Assembly (NCBI RefSeq): GCF_017744155.1
Contig: NZ_JAGHQT010000001.1
Coordinates: 558,001 to 622,000, forward strand
Origin: Endozoicomonas sp. G2_1
GTDB taxonomy: Bacteria; Pseudomonadota; Gammaproteobacteria; Enterobacterales; Alteromonadaceae
Direction: 5' to 3'
DNA length: 64,000 bases
The notes under the pieces are model-generated. The model made no database searches, was not told where the DNA came from, and saw nothing but the letters and a program-made list of their open reading frames with translations. Position numbers and translations under genes: made by a program. This document shows, in pieces, positions 18,599-28,771 of the stretch. Position 1 is the stretch's first letter, and every line of letters starts with the position of its first letter.

Positions 18599-19363
18599 CT
18601 ATTCTTCAGTCGTATCTATCGCGCGTTTACTTTCTGCTAGGTAGTTTTTCAATACCCCCTCAATCACGCGCGGATTCTGCCCGTCTTGAATACCCAGCAC
18701 GGCATCGAGTACTAATTTTTTGTTTAACTTTTCTTCTTCTTTGCGCAACTCTAATTTCGCGGCAATTGGAATCGCAATAACGTTAGCCAAGAAAGCACCG
18801 TATAGTGTTGTTAATAGTGCAACCGCCATCGCCGGACCAATCGCTTTCGGGTCGTCCATGTTTGATAACATCGCAACCAGACCAATCAACGTACCAATCA
18901 TCCCCATTGCTGGAGCAACATCGGCAAGTGCTTTAAACATACCTGCGCCGGTTTCATGGCGCTCAACGGTAAGGGCAATATCTTTTTCTAGCGTCGCCCT
19001 TACAACATCACCGTCGTGACCGTCCACCAACATATCCACGCCCTTTTGCATAAATTGGTTGGTAATTTCAGCTTCTTCAAGCGCTAAGAATCCACCTTTA
19101 CGCGCTGCGTCAGCCATTTCTACTGATTTTTCAATGAGCTCTTCTGGTTTTTCTATTTTAAACAAAAACGCTTTACCGGCAATTTTACCAATGCCAAAAA
19201 ACTGGCCCATGTTGTAGTTGGTTAAGACAACGAAGATCGAACCACAAAATACGATCAAAATAGACTGGGTATCAACGAACATACTAATGTCACCACCGAG
19301 TACCATCGCCATCACGATAAAACCAATGGCACCCAACATGCCAATCAGCGTAGCTAAATCCAC
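18599..19363 (-). CDS. pomA: Flagellar motor stator protein PomA (MotA family)
   Basis: This 254-residue protein has four membrane helices and the MotA/PomA signature FKALADVAPAMGMIGTLIGLVAML, followed by GPAMAVALLTTLYGAFLANVIAIPIA. The length equals Vibrio PomA (253) and it is shorter than H+-type MotA, supporting sodium coupling. The start is GTG at 19361-19363 behind AGGAGG, a strong ribosome binding site. pomB follows 21 bases downstream. The gene is divergent from xseB, the same arrangement as in many Shewanella and Colwellia genomes. Confidence 0.95.
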   Translation of the reverse strand: MDLATLIGMLGAIGFIVMAMVLGGDISMFVDTQSILIVFCGSIFVVLTNYNMGQFFGIGKIAGKAFLFKIEKPEELIEKSVEMADAARKGGFLALEEAEITNQFMQKGVDMLVDGHDGDVVRATLEKDIALTVERHETGAGMFKALADVAPAMGMIGTLIGLVAMLSNMDDPKAIGPAMAVALLTTLYGAFLANVIAIPIAAKLELRKEEEKLNKKLVLDAVLGIQDGQNPRVIEGVLKNYLAESKRAIDTTEE

Positions 19364-19562
19364 AAAAGCCTCCTAAAGCACCTGATAAATCAGCAAATAT
19401 TTATCAATAATACAATTCAATTTTATTAAAATTGATAATACCTTAACGGCAAAAGATACGCGAACATTAACACTGCATGCAACGAAAAAGTTAAGAATAA
19501 TTGACCAAAGCGACGTGCTGATGTACCTTTGCGCCATTATTTATCCCAGATTCACTCTCCCC

Positions 19563-19829
19563 ATGGCCAATAAAAAAGTAGCAAATTTAAGCTTTGAGCA
19601 AGCCGCTCAAGAACTTGAAGCCATAGTACAAAAATTAGAAGGCGGCGAACTCGACCTAGAAGAGTCGATGACGCTCTTTGAACGCGGCCTTGAGCTCAGT
19701 AAACACAGCCAAGCAAAGCTCACCGATGCCGAACAAAAGATTCGCATTTTACAGCAGCAAAATGGACAAGAGAGCTTAGTCGACTTTGAGCTTAGTCAGC
19801 CCCAGCAAGACCCAAACGAGCTAGGTTAA
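19563..19829 (+). CDS. xseB: Exodeoxyribonuclease VII small subunit
   Basis: This 88-residue protein has LSFEQAAQELEAIVQKLEGGELDLEESMTLFERGLEL, the XseB helical hairpin that assembles on XseA to give the single-strand nuclease. The frame is open to 19515, but the ATG at 19563 (MANKKVANLSFEQAA) gives the family N-terminus and normal length. It is the first gene of xseB-ispA-dxs, with 21 bases to ispA. xseA is not in the window. Confidence 0.93.
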   Translation: MANKKVANLSFEQAAQELEAIVQKLEGGELDLEESMTLFERGLELSKHSQAKLTDAEQKIRILQQQNGQESLVDFELSQPQQDPNELG

Positions 19830-19850
19830 CGCGAGAAGGAACCAACTAAC

Positions 19851-20741
19851 GTGACTCAGCTCAACCAATTGGAGAGTTTTCAAACTCGTATCAACCAGTT
19901 TCTCGAAAACGCACTACAACAACTGCCGGTTAACGACCCCAAGCTACTTGACGCCATGCGTTATGGCTTGCTCATTGGTGGCAAGCGCATGCGACCTTAC
20001 CTGGTTTACACAACAGGGCAAACCTTAGGTGCAAAGCTCGACGATCTCGACGGTATCGCTGCCGCGCTAGAATGTATTCACGCTTATTCATTGCTACATG
20101 ACGACTTACCAGCCATGGACGATGACGATTTGCGTCGCGGCCAGCCAACCTGCCACAAGGCATTTGACGAAGCGACCGCGATTTTAGCCGGTGATAGTTT
20201 ACAAACCTTGGCCTTCGATATTCTCGCAAATCACGGTTTCAGCACAGCTGTTGCCACGAAACGCGTGGCATTAATTCGACATTTAGTTAATGCCTCGGGT
20301 TATCAGGGCATGTGTGGCGGCCAAGCAATGGATTTGGCTGCTACCGATAAAGCTATTGAACTCAACGAACTTGAACAGCTGCACAAACTAAAAACAGGTG
20401 CATTGCTAAAAGCCTGCGTCCTAATGGCGGCAGAATGCAGCGATAGCGTAAGCGCTGATGATAAAGATAATTTAAGTGAATATGCCGATTGTGTTGGTTT
20501 AGCCTACCAAGTGCGAGACGACATTATTGATATTACTTCTAACCAAGAAGAGCTTGGTAAGCCTGCGGGCTCTGACCTGGCAGCCAACAAATCAACCTAC
20601 CCAGCCCTGCTCGGATTATCGGGCGCACAAGAAAAAGCTGACCAGTTATTTAAACAAGCGCTTCAAGCTTTGGCCCGTTTGCCTTACAATAGCGATAATT
20701 TGGCGCAATTTGCCACATTTATCGTACAAAGAACTCATTAA
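19851..20741 (+). CDS. ispA: Farnesyl diphosphate synthase (short-chain polyprenyl synthase)
   Basis: This 296-residue enzyme condenses isopentenyl diphosphate with dimethylallyl and geranyl diphosphate to farnesyl diphosphate. The first aspartate-rich motif, DDLPAMDDDDLRRG, starts at about residue 84 and the second, YQVRDDIID, has its aspartates at about residue 223. GGKRMRPYL near residue 43 is the diphosphate-binding start. The start is GTG at 19851 behind GAGAAGGA. It lies between xseB and dxs, so isoprenoid precursor supply and use are transcribed together. Confidence 0.95.
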   Translation: MTQLNQLESFQTRINQFLENALQQLPVNDPKLLDAMRYGLLIGGKRMRPYLVYTTGQTLGAKLDDLDGIAAALECIHAYSLLHDDLPAMDDDDLRRGQPTCHKAFDEATAILAGDSLQTLAFDILANHGFSTAVATKRVALIRHLVNASGYQGMCGGQAMDLAATDKAIELNELEQLHKLKTGALLKACVLMAAECSDSVSADDKDNLSEYADCVGLAYQVRDDIIDITSNQEELGKPAGSDLAANKSTYPALLGLSGAQEKADQLFKQALQALARLPYNSDNLAQFATFIVQRTH

Positions 20742-20765
20742 TAACTATTACAATTCAAATAAGCT

Positions 20766-22640
20766 ATGACTACTAACCCGACTGATTATCCTTTGCTGTC
20801 AAAAATTAATACCCCAGACGATTTGCGCTTGTTGCAACAAGAGCAACTGGGCCAAGCAAGCGATGAATTGCGTCAGTACTTGTTAAATTCGGTTAGTCGT
20901 AGCAGTGGCCACTTTGCTTCAGGCCTCGGCACCATTGAATTAACTGTTGCTTTACACTATGTCTACAACACGCCATTTGACCATTTAATTTGGGACGTTG
21001 GCCACCAAGCTTACCCACATAAAATTTTAACTGGGCGTCGCGATCAACTACATACCATTCGTCAAAAAGATGGTTTGCATCCATTCCCATGGCGCGAAGA
21101 AAGCGAATACGACGTATTGAGTGTTGGTCACTCAAGTACCTCAATTTCTGCTGCGCTTGGCTTAGCTGTAGCTGCCGAAAAAGAAGCGAAAAACCGCAAA
21201 GTGGTTGCCGTAATTGGCGATGGCGCGATGACGGCTGGCATGGCGTTTGAAGCGTTAAACCACGCTGGCGATATTCACAAAGACATGTTGGTGATTTTGA
21301 ACGACAACGAAATGTCGATTTCAGAAAACGTTGGTGCGCTTAACAATCACTTGGCGAAAATGCTTTCGGGCAGCTTTTACACTGGTATTCGCGAAGGCAG
21401 TAAAAAAATTCTCGGCGGTATCCCGCCAATTAAAGAGCTCGCCAGCCGCGCAGAAGAACATTTAAAGGGCATGGTAGTACCAAGCACCTTTTTTGAAGAA
21501 CTCGGTTTTAACTACATAGGCCCAATTGATGGACACGACGTTAATGGCTTAGTAGATACCATTCGCAATATGCGCAACTTAAAGGGCCCGCAAATTCTTC
21601 ATATTGCCACCAAAAAAGGCAAAGGCTTTGAAGCTGCCGAGCAAGATCCAATTAAATATCACGCGGTTCCTAAATTTGACCCAACGGCAACGGGTTTACC
21701 AAAAAGCAAACCAAGTTTGCCAACCTACTCGCAAATTTTTGGTGATTGGCTCTGTAAAACGGCAGAAGTCGATCCAAAATTAATGGCGATTACACCTGCA
21801 ATGCGTGAAGGCTCTGGCATGGTTGAATTTAGCCAGCGCTTTCCTAAACAGTATTTTGACGTTGCCATTGCCGAGCAACACGCAGTAACCTACGCCGCAG
21901 GCTTAGCCATTGCTGGTGAGAATGCTGTCGTCGCAATTTACTCAAGCTTCTTGCAGCGCGGCTATGACCAGTTAATTCACGATATCGCAATTCAAAACTT
22001 GCCGGTACTTTTTGCCATTGACCGCGCAGGTATTGTTGGTGCCGACGGCCCCACTCACCAAGGAGCCTTCGATTTAAGCTTTATGCGCTGTATTCCAAAT
22101 ATGGTAATTATGACGCCGTCAGATGAGCGCGAATGTCAATTAATGCTAACCACAGGTCACAAGCTAAACCAACCGGCTGCGGTTCGTTACCCGCGCGGCA
22201 GCGGCACTGGTGCTCAATTGCCAGAGGTCAATGAAACCATTGAAATTGGCAAAGGCTTGGTTGAGCGCCAAAGTACTGCAAGCAATAATAAAATAGCATT
22301 ATTGAGCTTTGGCACTCTACTTGGCGAAGCCCAACAGGCCGCCGAGCAACTCGATGCCAGTTTAGTAGATATGCGCTTTGTTAAGCCACTCGATGAAGTA
22401 CTTATTGCAGAACTTGCCCAAGATCACAAGGTTATTGTCACTGTTGAAGATAATGCTATTGCAGGTGGAGCTGGCTCAGCGGTTAACGAATTTATTTTGA
22501 GCCAAGGCCTAGCGCTGAAGGTACTCAACATTGGTTTACCTGATCAGTTTATCAAGCACGGAACGCAAGCTGAAATTCACCAAGAACTCGGTTTAGACAG
22601 CGAAGGCATTATTGCCCAAGTCAAATCGTTTATCAGCTAG
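20766..22640 (+). CDS. dxs: 1-deoxy-D-xylulose-5-phosphate synthase
   Basis: This 624-residue thiamine-diphosphate enzyme makes DXP from pyruvate and glyceraldehyde 3-phosphate, the entry to the MEP isoprenoid pathway and a precursor of thiamine and pyridoxal. [17 protein letters not shown], the ThDP motif [18 protein letters not shown]...[14 protein letters not shown] (about residues 150-195) and [26 protein letters not shown] are all intact. It starts 24 bases after ispA and is followed by a strong terminator at 22671. Confidence 0.97.
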   Translation: MTTNPTDYPLLSKINTPDDLRLLQQEQLGQASDELRQYLLNSVSRSSGHFASGLGTIELTVALHYVYNTPFDHLIWDVGHQAYPHKILTGRRDQLHTIRQKDGLHPFPWREESEYDVLSVGHSSTSISAALGLAVAAEKEAKNRKVVAVIGDGAMTAGMAFEALNHAGDIHKDMLVILNDNEMSISENVGALNNHLAKMLSGSFYTGIREGSKKILGGIPPIKELASRAEEHLKGMVVPSTFFEELGFNYIGPIDGHDVNGLVDTIRNMRNLKGPQILHIATKKGKGFEAAEQDPIKYHAVPKFDPTATGLPKSKPSLPTYSQIFGDWLCKTAEVDPKLMAITPAMREGSGMVEFSQRFPKQYFDVAIAEQHAVTYAAGLAIAGENAVVAIYSSFLQRGYDQLIHDIAIQNLPVLFAIDRAGIVGADGPTHQGAFDLSFMRCIPNMVIMTPSDERECQLMLTTGHKLNQPAAVRYPRGSGTGAQLPEVNETIEIGKGLVERQSTASNNKIALLSFGTLLGEAQQAAEQLDASLVDMRFVKPLDEVLIAELAQDHKVIVTVEDNAIAGGAGSAVNEFILSQGLALKVLNIGLPDQFIKHGTQAEIHQELGLDSEGIIAQVKSFIS

Positions 22641-22670
22641 CTCCAACAAATTACCGTAAACAAAACAACT

Positions 22671-22700
22671 AAAAGCACAAACCTAGGTTTGTGCTTTTTT
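22671..22700 (+). terminator. Rho-independent terminator of xseB-ispA-dxs
   Basis: The inverted repeat AAAGCACAAACC / GGTTTGTGCTTT, centred on CCTAGG, is followed by T residues about 30 bases after the dxs stop. It is nearly symmetric and may also stop the convergent chemoreceptor transcript. Confidence 0.85.
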
Positions 22701-22729
22701 GTTTGAGTGCCCAAATTCTCAAAAATTAA

Positions 22730-24760
22730 CTAAGACTTATCAAGTTTAAACGCAGATACCGAATGATTGAGTGCTTCGGTTAAGTTTTGAATTTTGTCAC
22801 CGTGGGCTAACGAGCGCTGCGCTTTGTCACTGCTGCTATGACTGAGCTCAAGGACCTGACCAATATTGTGGGTAATCTCGTCGCTTAAGCTGTTTTGCTC
22901 AGTCGATGCGCCAGCGATATCAGTACTCATGGTGTGCATTTCAGCAATCGCCTGGTTAATCAAAGCTAAGGTTGCCAACAACTCTTGCGTCGCTTGTAGG
23001 CAGCCATCAACTTCAGTTTTACCACTGCGAATTCCCGCGACCGCTTTATTGGCTTGTTGTTGCAGCGCTTCGATCATACGATGAATTTCTGCTGTTGATT
23101 CTTGCGTGCGACTGGCTAGCAACCTGACCTCATCAGCGACCACAGCAAAGCCTCGACCTGCTTCTCCAGCACGTGCCGCTTCAATCGCTGCATTTAATGC
23201 CAACAGGTTGGTTTGGTCAGCGATACTTTGAATAGTTTCCAAAATACTGCCGATATTAGTCGACTCTTGATGCAGTGCCGACATAATCTCAGTCGAGCTA
23301 TCAAGGCTGGTTGCGAGCGAATTGATATGACCATTGGTGTTTTGCGCTATTGTTTCCAGCTGCTGACTTTTGCCCAAGGCATCAGTCATTTTATGTTCAG
23401 CGCTACTGGCTTGGCTGAGAACTTGTTCAGCACTTGCACTAAGCTGCTCGGTAATTTGAGTCATTTGCTCAACACTTTGACTCTGGGCTGCTAGGGTTTC
23501 AGCAGTCACGTGGATTTCGCTAGCCGCGTCAGTTGACGCTTGACCAAGCTCTGTAGTATTGAGCTTAATGTTGTCAATCAAATGACGCAAATCATCAACG
23601 ACAGCGTTTACGTTGGTGGCAAGCTCCCCGTATTCATCTTGACTCTTGACCGACAACTTTCGCGACAAATCACCATCAGCGATGTAACCCAGTGCTTTAT
23701 TTATTCGAGCCAATGGCACTAACATGGCTTTAATAGTCACAAAAGCAATAGTGACCGCCGCAATAAAGACGACGACAAGTATCACTACTGTGGTCGTTTT
23801 TCCCTGACTGACATCTTGATACACCACCGATTGTAATTCGGTTAAATTATTATCCACCCAAGTAGATAAAGTGTTTATTGCTGCTAGTCCCTGCTCTAGG
23901 TTTTGCTCAGCCTCTGTTCGCGCTTGGCTAAACGTTTGACTCGCTGCCAGCTGTTGCGCTTTTACGTCAAACAGGCCATTTTGCTCTAGTAATAAAGCTA
24001 TGGAGTTTTGATATTGTTCAACAAAGTCGTCGATTAACCCGTCTGTATTGTAGGCCTCTCCCAAGCGTTGTAAAAAGGCAATTTGCTGATCAATTTGGCC
24101 AACTGCTTGCTCAGTATCAGCTTTTGCCTGTTCAACGCCGCTAGCCGTTGTTAGCGCGAGCACCGTCTCATTGAGTTCAAGCAGTTGAATCAAATAGCCC
24201 TCGATTAAACCAGCGACACTCGCGATTCTGTCGATGTCGTCTTGCCGTTGGCTGTCTTCTAAATACGATAGGTCAACTAAAACAGCACTCGCTTCATCCA
24301 AGTGCAAATTAATACTGTCTTGTACTCGCTTGAGCTCAAGTTCTTGTTTAATGCGTTGCTGTTGTGCGTGCAACATTTTTTCAACGGCTTGTTGATAGGC
24401 TCGATAATCTTGTTTGAATGCCGACAATTTAAAATTGCTCGATTGTTGGCCGAGCAATTGCTCAATTTTTTGTTGGCTCGCGAGAATTTGCTTCGATTGT
24501 TGAGCGATTTTTTGTTGGATAGTGAGCAATTCCGTGTCGTTGAACTGCCGCTCTATTTCTGCAACCTGACGCGCTTCCCTAAGCAGGTTGAGTTGTAATG
24601 TATTACTTTGTTTTTGAATTGGTAGCGCAAGCGTATCGACTTGATGATTAGCATCTTCGATATTAAATAGAATGTTCATTGACGTAGCACTAGCAATCAC
24701 CAATAAGATCACAATAACCAAAAAACCTAATATGATCTTATGTGCGACCGTAATCGTCAT
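22730..24760 (-). CDS. Methyl-accepting chemotaxis protein with large periplasmic helical sensor
   Basis: This 676-residue chemoreceptor has an N-terminal membrane helix (about residues 8-27), about 310 residues of periplasmic helical bundle rich in Gln/Leu coiled coil, a second membrane helix near 330-350, a HAMP domain ([37 protein letters not shown]) and the cytoplasmic signalling hairpin with [44 protein letters not shown]. The periplasmic part looks like a helical-bundle (HBM-like) ligand domain; the ligand is unknown. The frame is open to 24907, but ATG at 24760 behind GGGGGAAAT gives a normal start. No C-terminal CheR/CheB-tethering pentapeptide is visible. Confidence 0.92.
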   Translation of the reverse strand: MTITVAHKIILGFLVIVILLVIASATSMNILFNIEDANHQVDTLALPIQKQSNTLQLNLLREARQVAEIERQFNDTELLTIQQKIAQQSKQILASQQKIEQLLGQQSSNFKLSAFKQDYRAYQQAVEKMLHAQQQRIKQELELKRVQDSINLHLDEASAVLVDLSYLEDSQRQDDIDRIASVAGLIEGYLIQLLELNETVLALTTASGVEQAKADTEQAVGQIDQQIAFLQRLGEAYNTDGLIDDFVEQYQNSIALLLEQNGLFDVKAQQLAASQTFSQARTEAEQNLEQGLAAINTLSTWVDNNLTELQSVVYQDVSQGKTTTVVILVVVFIAAVTIAFVTIKAMLVPLARINKALGYIADGDLSRKLSVKSQDEYGELATNVNAVVDDLRHLIDNIKLNTTELGQASTDAASEIHVTAETLAAQSQSVEQMTQITEQLSASAEQVLSQASSAEHKMTDALGKSQQLETIAQNTNGHINSLATSLDSSTEIMSALHQESTNIGSILETIQSIADQTNLLALNAAIEAARAGEAGRGFAVVADEVRLLASRTQESTAEIHRMIEALQQQANKAVAGIRSGKTEVDGCLQATQELLATLALINQAIAEMHTMSTDIAGASTEQNSLSDEITHNIGQVLELSHSSSDKAQRSLAHGDKIQNLTEALNHSVSAFKLDKS

Positions 24761-24892
24761 AATTTCCCCCAAATTTTGAGCTACTATTAACGTATAGCTT
24801 ATTTTTTTTATATTAGTTTTATACTTTTCTTCATTCTTGCCACTGGTTGGACAAGTGACATAACAACATATCAAAAAAAAACACAAAAGGCA

Positions 24893-24918
24893 CAAAAAAA
24901 GCGCCATCCGGCGCTTTT
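24893..24918 (-). terminator. Terminator of the riboflavin cluster
   Basis: The stem GCGCC / GGCGC, extended by A/T pairs, around an ATCC loop has a run of seven A on the plus strand, that is a T run on the minus strand. It lies about 50 bases beyond the ribBA stop and upstream of the chemoreceptor gene. Confidence 0.8.
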
Positions 24919-24964
24919 AACATTAATATTGAGTATTTACAGCAGTTATTATCTGCTTTTATCG

Positions 24965-26074
24965 CTATTCAGCAATATACTCCACCACTTCTAAGCCAAA
25001 GCCCGATAATGAGTGATACTTAGTTTGTGAGCTCAATAAGCGCATCTTTTTAACGCCTAAATTAGCTAAGATTTGCGAGCCAACGCCAACGTTACGCGAA
25101 CCGACGTGACGTTTGATTTCTTTAACAGTTTCACCGGCATCTTGTTTAGCGTATTTTTCAACTTGAGCAATCAACTCTAGTGGTGATTCGTGCTTACCTA
25201 ACAGCACCAAAACACCACCTTCGTTACCTATTTTTTCAAGCGCATGGCCAATTGGCCATTTTGCAACACTTTCACGCTGGCTAAATAGTAAATCGCGGAA
25301 GGTATTTTCCAAATGAACACGAACCAATGTTGGCTGCTCTGGGTCAATATCACCTTTGGTTAATGCAAAGTGTGCTTGGCCATCGATAGTATCTTTGAAT
25401 ACTGTCAGTTCAAAATCACCATAAGCAGTTGGTAACTGACACTGACTAATGCGCTCAATGGTTGTTTCGTTGGCATTGCGATACTCGATCAGGTCGGCAA
25501 TGGTGCCCATTTTCAAACCGTGTTTTTCCGCGATCACTTCTAAATCAGGACGACGCGCCATGGTGCCGTCTTCATTTAAAATTTCAACAATCACAGCTGC
25601 CGGCTCTAAACCCGCCAAACGAGCTAAATCAACACCTGCTTCAGTGTGACCTGCGCGGTTAAGCACGCCACCGTCTTGTGCCATCAGTGGAAAAATATGA
25701 CCTGGCTGTACAACTGAGTGTTGATTGGCATCTTTTGCGACTGCCGCCAATACAGTTGTCGCTCTGTCGGCTGCTGAAATCCCAGTAGTGACTCCCTCAG
25801 CGGCTTCGATTGATACGGTAAAATTAGTGGTGAACTGAGCGTCATTTTTGTCGACCATTAACGGCAACTTCAATTGCTGACAACGATCTTTGCTCATAGG
25901 CATACAGATCAAACCGCGGCCATGAGTTGCCATAAAGTTAATCGCTTCTGGCGTGACCTTTTCGGCCGCCATAATAAAATCGCCTTCGTTTTCTCTGTCT
26001 TCATCATCCATCAGGATTACCATTTTACCTGCGGCAATATCTGCAATGATCTCTTGTGGCGTGTGTAAGTTCAT
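24965..26074 (-). CDS. ribB: 3,4-dihydroxy-2-butanone-4-phosphate synthase with degenerate GTP cyclohydrolase II domain
   Basis: The 369-residue protein has an intact DHBP synthase domain ([42 protein letters not shown]), which turns ribulose 5-phosphate into the four-carbon riboflavin precursor. The C-terminal part aligns with GTP cyclohydrolase II, but the zinc-binding cysteines are gone: where active enzymes read VRVHSECLTGD...RCDCG this one has [20 protein letters not shown]. It should therefore lack cyclohydrolase activity, like RibBX-type proteins of other gammaproteobacteria, and a separate ribA is expected elsewhere. It ends the minus-strand nrdR-ribD-ribE-ribB cluster; ribH does not follow. 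Confidence 0.93.
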   Translation of the reverse strand: MNLHTPQEIIADIAAGKMVILMDDEDRENEGDFIMAAEKVTPEAINFMATHGRGLICMPMSKDRCQQLKLPLMVDKNDAQFTTNFTVSIEAAEGVTTGISAADRATTVLAAVAKDANQHSVVQPGHIFPLMAQDGGVLNRAGHTEAGVDLARLAGLEPAAVIVEILNEDGTMARRPDLEVIAEKHGLKMGTIADLIEYRNANETTIERISQCQLPTAYGDFELTVFKDTIDGQAHFALTKGDIDPEQPTLVRVHLENTFRDLLFSQRESVAKWPIGHALEKIGNEGGVLVLLGKHESPLELIAQVEKYAKQDAGETVKEIKRHVGSRNVGVGSQILANLGVKKMRLLSSQTKYHSLSGFGLEVVEYIAE

Positions 26075-26137
26075 GACGACCTCATCAAAGTGTTTAAATT
26101 AATTTTTTGTAATCTCAGCGTTCTCGCTCAACGGTGA

Positions 26138-26806
26138 TTACTTGATAAAACCTGCTTTTTGCAACAAGCTCTCAGTCACTCCTGAGCTGGCAGTCGATTG
26201 TTCAGCGCCGCCAGTTCTCGCTAACAACAAGCGCTCTAAGTAACGGGCAATTACATCAACTTCAAGATTCACTTTCGTCCCTACTTGATACTGGCTGATA
26301 ATAGTTTGCTCAGTTGTGTGCGGCACAATAGTTAACCGAAAACTGCTATCGGCAACACTGTTTACCGTTAAGCTGGTGCCATCGATAGTAACAGAACCTT
26401 TTTCGGCCAAATATGGGGCGACCTCAGTTGGCATGGTTAGGTGAAAATCCCAACTGTTGCCTTGACGTTCGATACGTGTAATTTCTACCACAGCATCAAC
26501 GTGACCTGAAACAATGTGGCCACCAAAACGGGTAGTTGGCAACATTGCTTTTTCTAAGTTTACTGGTTGGCCAATTTGATAATAAGCAAAGCCTGTTCGT
26601 TTTAACGTTTCAGTGGAAACATCAGCACTGAAACTGTTTTGTGAATAGTCTACTACCGTTAAACAAACACCATTCGTTGCAATTGAGTCGCCCAACTTAA
26701 CGTCTGCCATATCAAGACCTTGGCACGCTATGGTGACGCGCGCGCCTTGACCGTTAACAGCAATAGCTTGAACTTTACCAACGGCTTCAACAATTCCAGT
26801 AAACAT
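26138..26806 (-). CDS. ribE: Riboflavin synthase, alpha subunit
   Basis: This 222-residue enzyme dismutates two 6,7-dimethyl-8-ribityllumazines to riboflavin. The N-terminal MFTGIVEAVGKVQAI and two lumazine-binding repeats (about residues 1-95 and 97-195) are clear, with GVCLTVVDY and GTSLTVNSV at equivalent positions. The tail (TGGAEQSTASSGVTESLLQKAGFIK) is variable. It lies 63 bases upstream of ribB; the gap to ribD carries a 12-bp tandem repeat. Confidence 0.96.
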   Translation of the reverse strand: MFTGIVEAVGKVQAIAVNGQGARVTIACQGLDMADVKLGDSIATNGVCLTVVDYSQNSFSADVSTETLKRTGFAYYQIGQPVNLEKAMLPTTRFGGHIVSGHVDAVVEITRIERQGNSWDFHLTMPTEVAPYLAEKGSVTIDGTSLTVNSVADSSFRLTIVPHTTEQTIISQYQVGTKVNLEVDVIARYLERLLLARTGGAEQSTASSGVTESLLQKAGFIK

Positions 26807-26819
26807 ATTTTTTCTCTAG

Positions 26820-26867
26820 TTACTTTTCTACTGACTTATCTAATGACTTGTCTAATTACTTATCTAA
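26820..26867. repeat. 12-bp tandem repeat upstream of ribE
   Basis: Four consecutive 12-base units on the plus strand run TTACTTTTCTAC, TGACTTATCTAA, TGACTTGTCTAA and TTACTTATCTAA. They occupy the 100-base gap between ribD and ribE, just upstream of the ribE start on the minus strand, so they lie in the mRNA leader of ribE. Read on the minus strand the units spell LDK(S/stop), but stop codons interrupt them. Confidence 0.75.
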
Positions 26868-26906
26868 TAAGTGGTAAGACTGATAATAGATGATTAAAAT
26901 CTAACG

Positions 26907-28055
26907 CTACCCGTGACTTGAATTGACTTGCGCGCTAATCCTCAAGTCTGAGCCAACCATACGACAGTCTGTAATCGATAACGTTTTAGCATCGGCCAGT
27001 TTATCTATCTGATCAAAGGCCAGTAAACTTTTACCTTCTGAACCAATAAGTTTGGGCGCTTGATACAAAATCAACTCATTTACTAAATTTTGTTCAAAAA
27101 AAGCGCCAGCTAAACGGGCACCTGACTCTAGTAACAGATCATTTAAGCCCCGTTTACCTAACTCCAACAAAAGTTGTGCTAAATCGAGATAGCCATCAAC
27201 GAGCGGTAATTGCAAATATTCAACAAAGCTTGGCCATTGATAGCGCTCATCTAAATCTACTTTTGAACCGCACAACAAGATTGGTCCGTCACTCGCAAAT
27301 ATCGCTAAATCAGGGGCTAAGCGATGTTTGCCGTCTATAATTACTCGTAGCGGCTGACGTAAGTCGTGCTGTGAATAACGCGCTTTAAGTTCGCCAAGTT
27401 CTGACCAACGGACATTCATTTTAGCATTGTCGGTTAAAACAGAATCAGCGCCCGTGATAACGCCACAGCTTTGCGCTCGCAAGCGCTGTACATCAATGCG
27501 AGCCGCCGAAGAGGTAATCCACTTACTTTCGCCACTTGCCATTGCAGTTTTGCCATCTAAGCTGGCGGCCAATTTACAGCGTAAATAAGGCCGCTTATTG
27601 CGCATTAAATAAATAAAACCAGGATTGAGCTGCTGTGCTTCTGCTTCAAGTAAGCCCGAGTGCGTTTCAATACCAGCGTCCGCTAACATTGCCAAACCTC
27701 GACCAGCCACTTTAGGATTAGGATCAACCATGGCGGCAATCACTTTACTAACACCTGCGTTGATTAACGCCTGTGCACAAGGCGGAGTTCGACCAAAGTG
27801 GCTGCAAGGCTCTAAGGTCACATAAGCCGTTGCTCCGTTAGCTTGCTCACCTGCCGCCTTCAATGCATAGACTTCGGCGTGACCTTGACCAGCTTTGGCG
27901 TGATAGCCACGACCAACAACTTCGCCTTTATTAACGATCAGACAACCGACTCTTGGGTTGGGCGATGTTGTGTAATGCCCCTGCTTTGCCAGCGCAATGG
28001 CTTGCTGCATGTAGTGATAGTCATCACGGCTAAAACCGCTGTTTTCTGTACTCAT
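26907..28055 (-). CDS. ribD: Bifunctional riboflavin deaminase/reductase
   Basis: This 382-residue protein has an N-terminal cytidine-deaminase-like domain with zinc motifs GHAEVYAL (about residue 59) and TLEPCSHFGRTPPCAQAL (about 80-97), and a C-terminal DHFR-like reductase domain (CKLAASLDGKTAMASGESKWITS onward; DLLLESGARLAGAF). It performs the second and third steps from the GTP-derived pyrimidine. It is 91 bases downstream of nrdR on the same strand. Confidence 0.96.
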   Translation of the reverse strand: MSTENSGFSRDDYHYMQQAIALAKQGHYTTSPNPRVGCLIVNKGEVVGRGYHAKAGQGHAEVYALKAAGEQANGATAYVTLEPCSHFGRTPPCAQALINAGVSKVIAAMVDPNPKVAGRGLAMLADAGIETHSGLLEAEAQQLNPGFIYLMRNKRPYLRCKLAASLDGKTAMASGESKWITSSAARIDVQRLRAQSCGVITGADSVLTDNAKMNVRWSELGELKARYSQHDLRQPLRVIIDGKHRLAPDLAIFASDGPILLCGSKVDLDERYQWPSFVEYLQLPLVDGYLDLAQLLLELGKRGLNDLLLESGARLAGAFFEQNLVNELILYQAPKLIGSEGKSLLAFDQIDKLADAKTLSITDCRMVGSDLRISAQVNSSHG

Positions 28056-28146
28056 GGGCTAGACTACTCGTTCTCAGGGCTATTGTTTGGCTCAGGGCAC
28101 TTTATTCTATTGGTTCAGGCTGTTTTTAGCTCAAGTTTTTTTAGGC

Positions 28147-28608
28147 TCAAGGCTGTTCATCATCGCCTAAACGGGCAATTTCTTCGCCAAATTCTCGAAT
28201 ATCTTCAAATGAGCGATAAACAGAGGCAAAGCGAACATAAGCAACTTTATCAAGTGCTTTAAGCTGGTTCATAATGATGTTGCCAAGCATTTCACTGTCG
28301 ACTTCTCGCTCGCCAGTCGCTCGCAATTGAGATTTTAGTTTGTTTATTGACAGTTCCATTTGTTCAACACTAACCGGTCTCTTTTCTAGCGCTCGTAGCA
28401 AGCCTGTGCGCAACTTGTCTTCATTAAACGGTTCGCGAGAACCATCGCGCTTGATAATTCTCGGCATAACCAACTCAGCAGCTTCAAAAGTGGTGAAGCG
28501 TTCGTGGCATTCACTGCACTCTCGACGACGCCTTATTTGGTGGCCATCGGCAACTAAGCGCGAGTCGATGACTTTAGTGTCACAGGTTGAGCAAAACGGA
28601 CAATACAT
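28147..28608 (-). CDS. nrdR: Transcriptional repressor NrdR
   Basis: This 153-residue protein represses ribonucleotide reductase genes. The N-terminal zinc ribbon [17 protein letters not shown]...[17 protein letters not shown] has four cysteines in two pairs, followed by an ATP-cone domain ([33 protein letters not shown]). It heads the riboflavin cluster, a linkage widespread in gammaproteobacteria. No NrdR box was found within the window. Confidence 0.97.
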   Translation of the reverse strand: MYCPFCSTCDTKVIDSRLVADGHQIRRRRECSECHERFTTFEAAELVMPRIIKRDGSREPFNEDKLRTGLLRALEKRPVSVEQMELSINKLKSQLRATGEREVDSEMLGNIIMNQLKALDKVAYVRFASVYRSFEDIREFGEEIARLGDDEQP

Positions 28609-28672
28609 TGAGTTCTCTTTAAATTGCCTAGCGCCTCTTTGAGCAACATAAAAAAGTCGATGCTAAAAAGAC

Positions 28673-28700
28673 AAAATGGCCGCAAAATTGCGGCCATTTT
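28673..28700. terminator. Hairpin terminator between glyA and nrdR
   Basis: The perfect 11-bp stem AAAATGGCCGC / GCGGCCATTTT encloses a six-base AAAATT loop. It lies 72 bases beyond the glyA stop on the minus strand and has A/T arms usable in both directions. Confidence 0.7.
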
Positions 28701-28714
28701 AAGGGAAATCAACA

Positions 28715-28748
28715 AAATAAACTAGCGCCTAGCACCACTAGTTTATTT
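28715..28748. terminator. Second hairpin directly downstream of glyA
   Basis: AAATAAACTAG (28715-28725) and CTAGTTTATTT (28738-28748) are perfect 11-bp inverted repeats with a 12-base loop, 24 bases after the glyA stop codon. The stem is A/T-rich. With the stronger hairpin at 28673 it makes a tandem pair; it may protect the 3' end rather than terminate. Confidence 0.5.
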
Positions 28749-28771
28749 GATGCTTTGAGTTGAGTGTGTGT

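Noticed and set aside
26820-26867. CRISPR-like array upstream of ribE
   Set aside because: Units are 12 bases and contiguous without spacers; no cas genes are in the window.
24965-28608. FMN riboswitch in the riboflavin cluster
   Set aside because: The gaps of 63, 100 and 91 bases are too short or lack the RFN conserved blocks; only a tandem repeat is seen before ribE.
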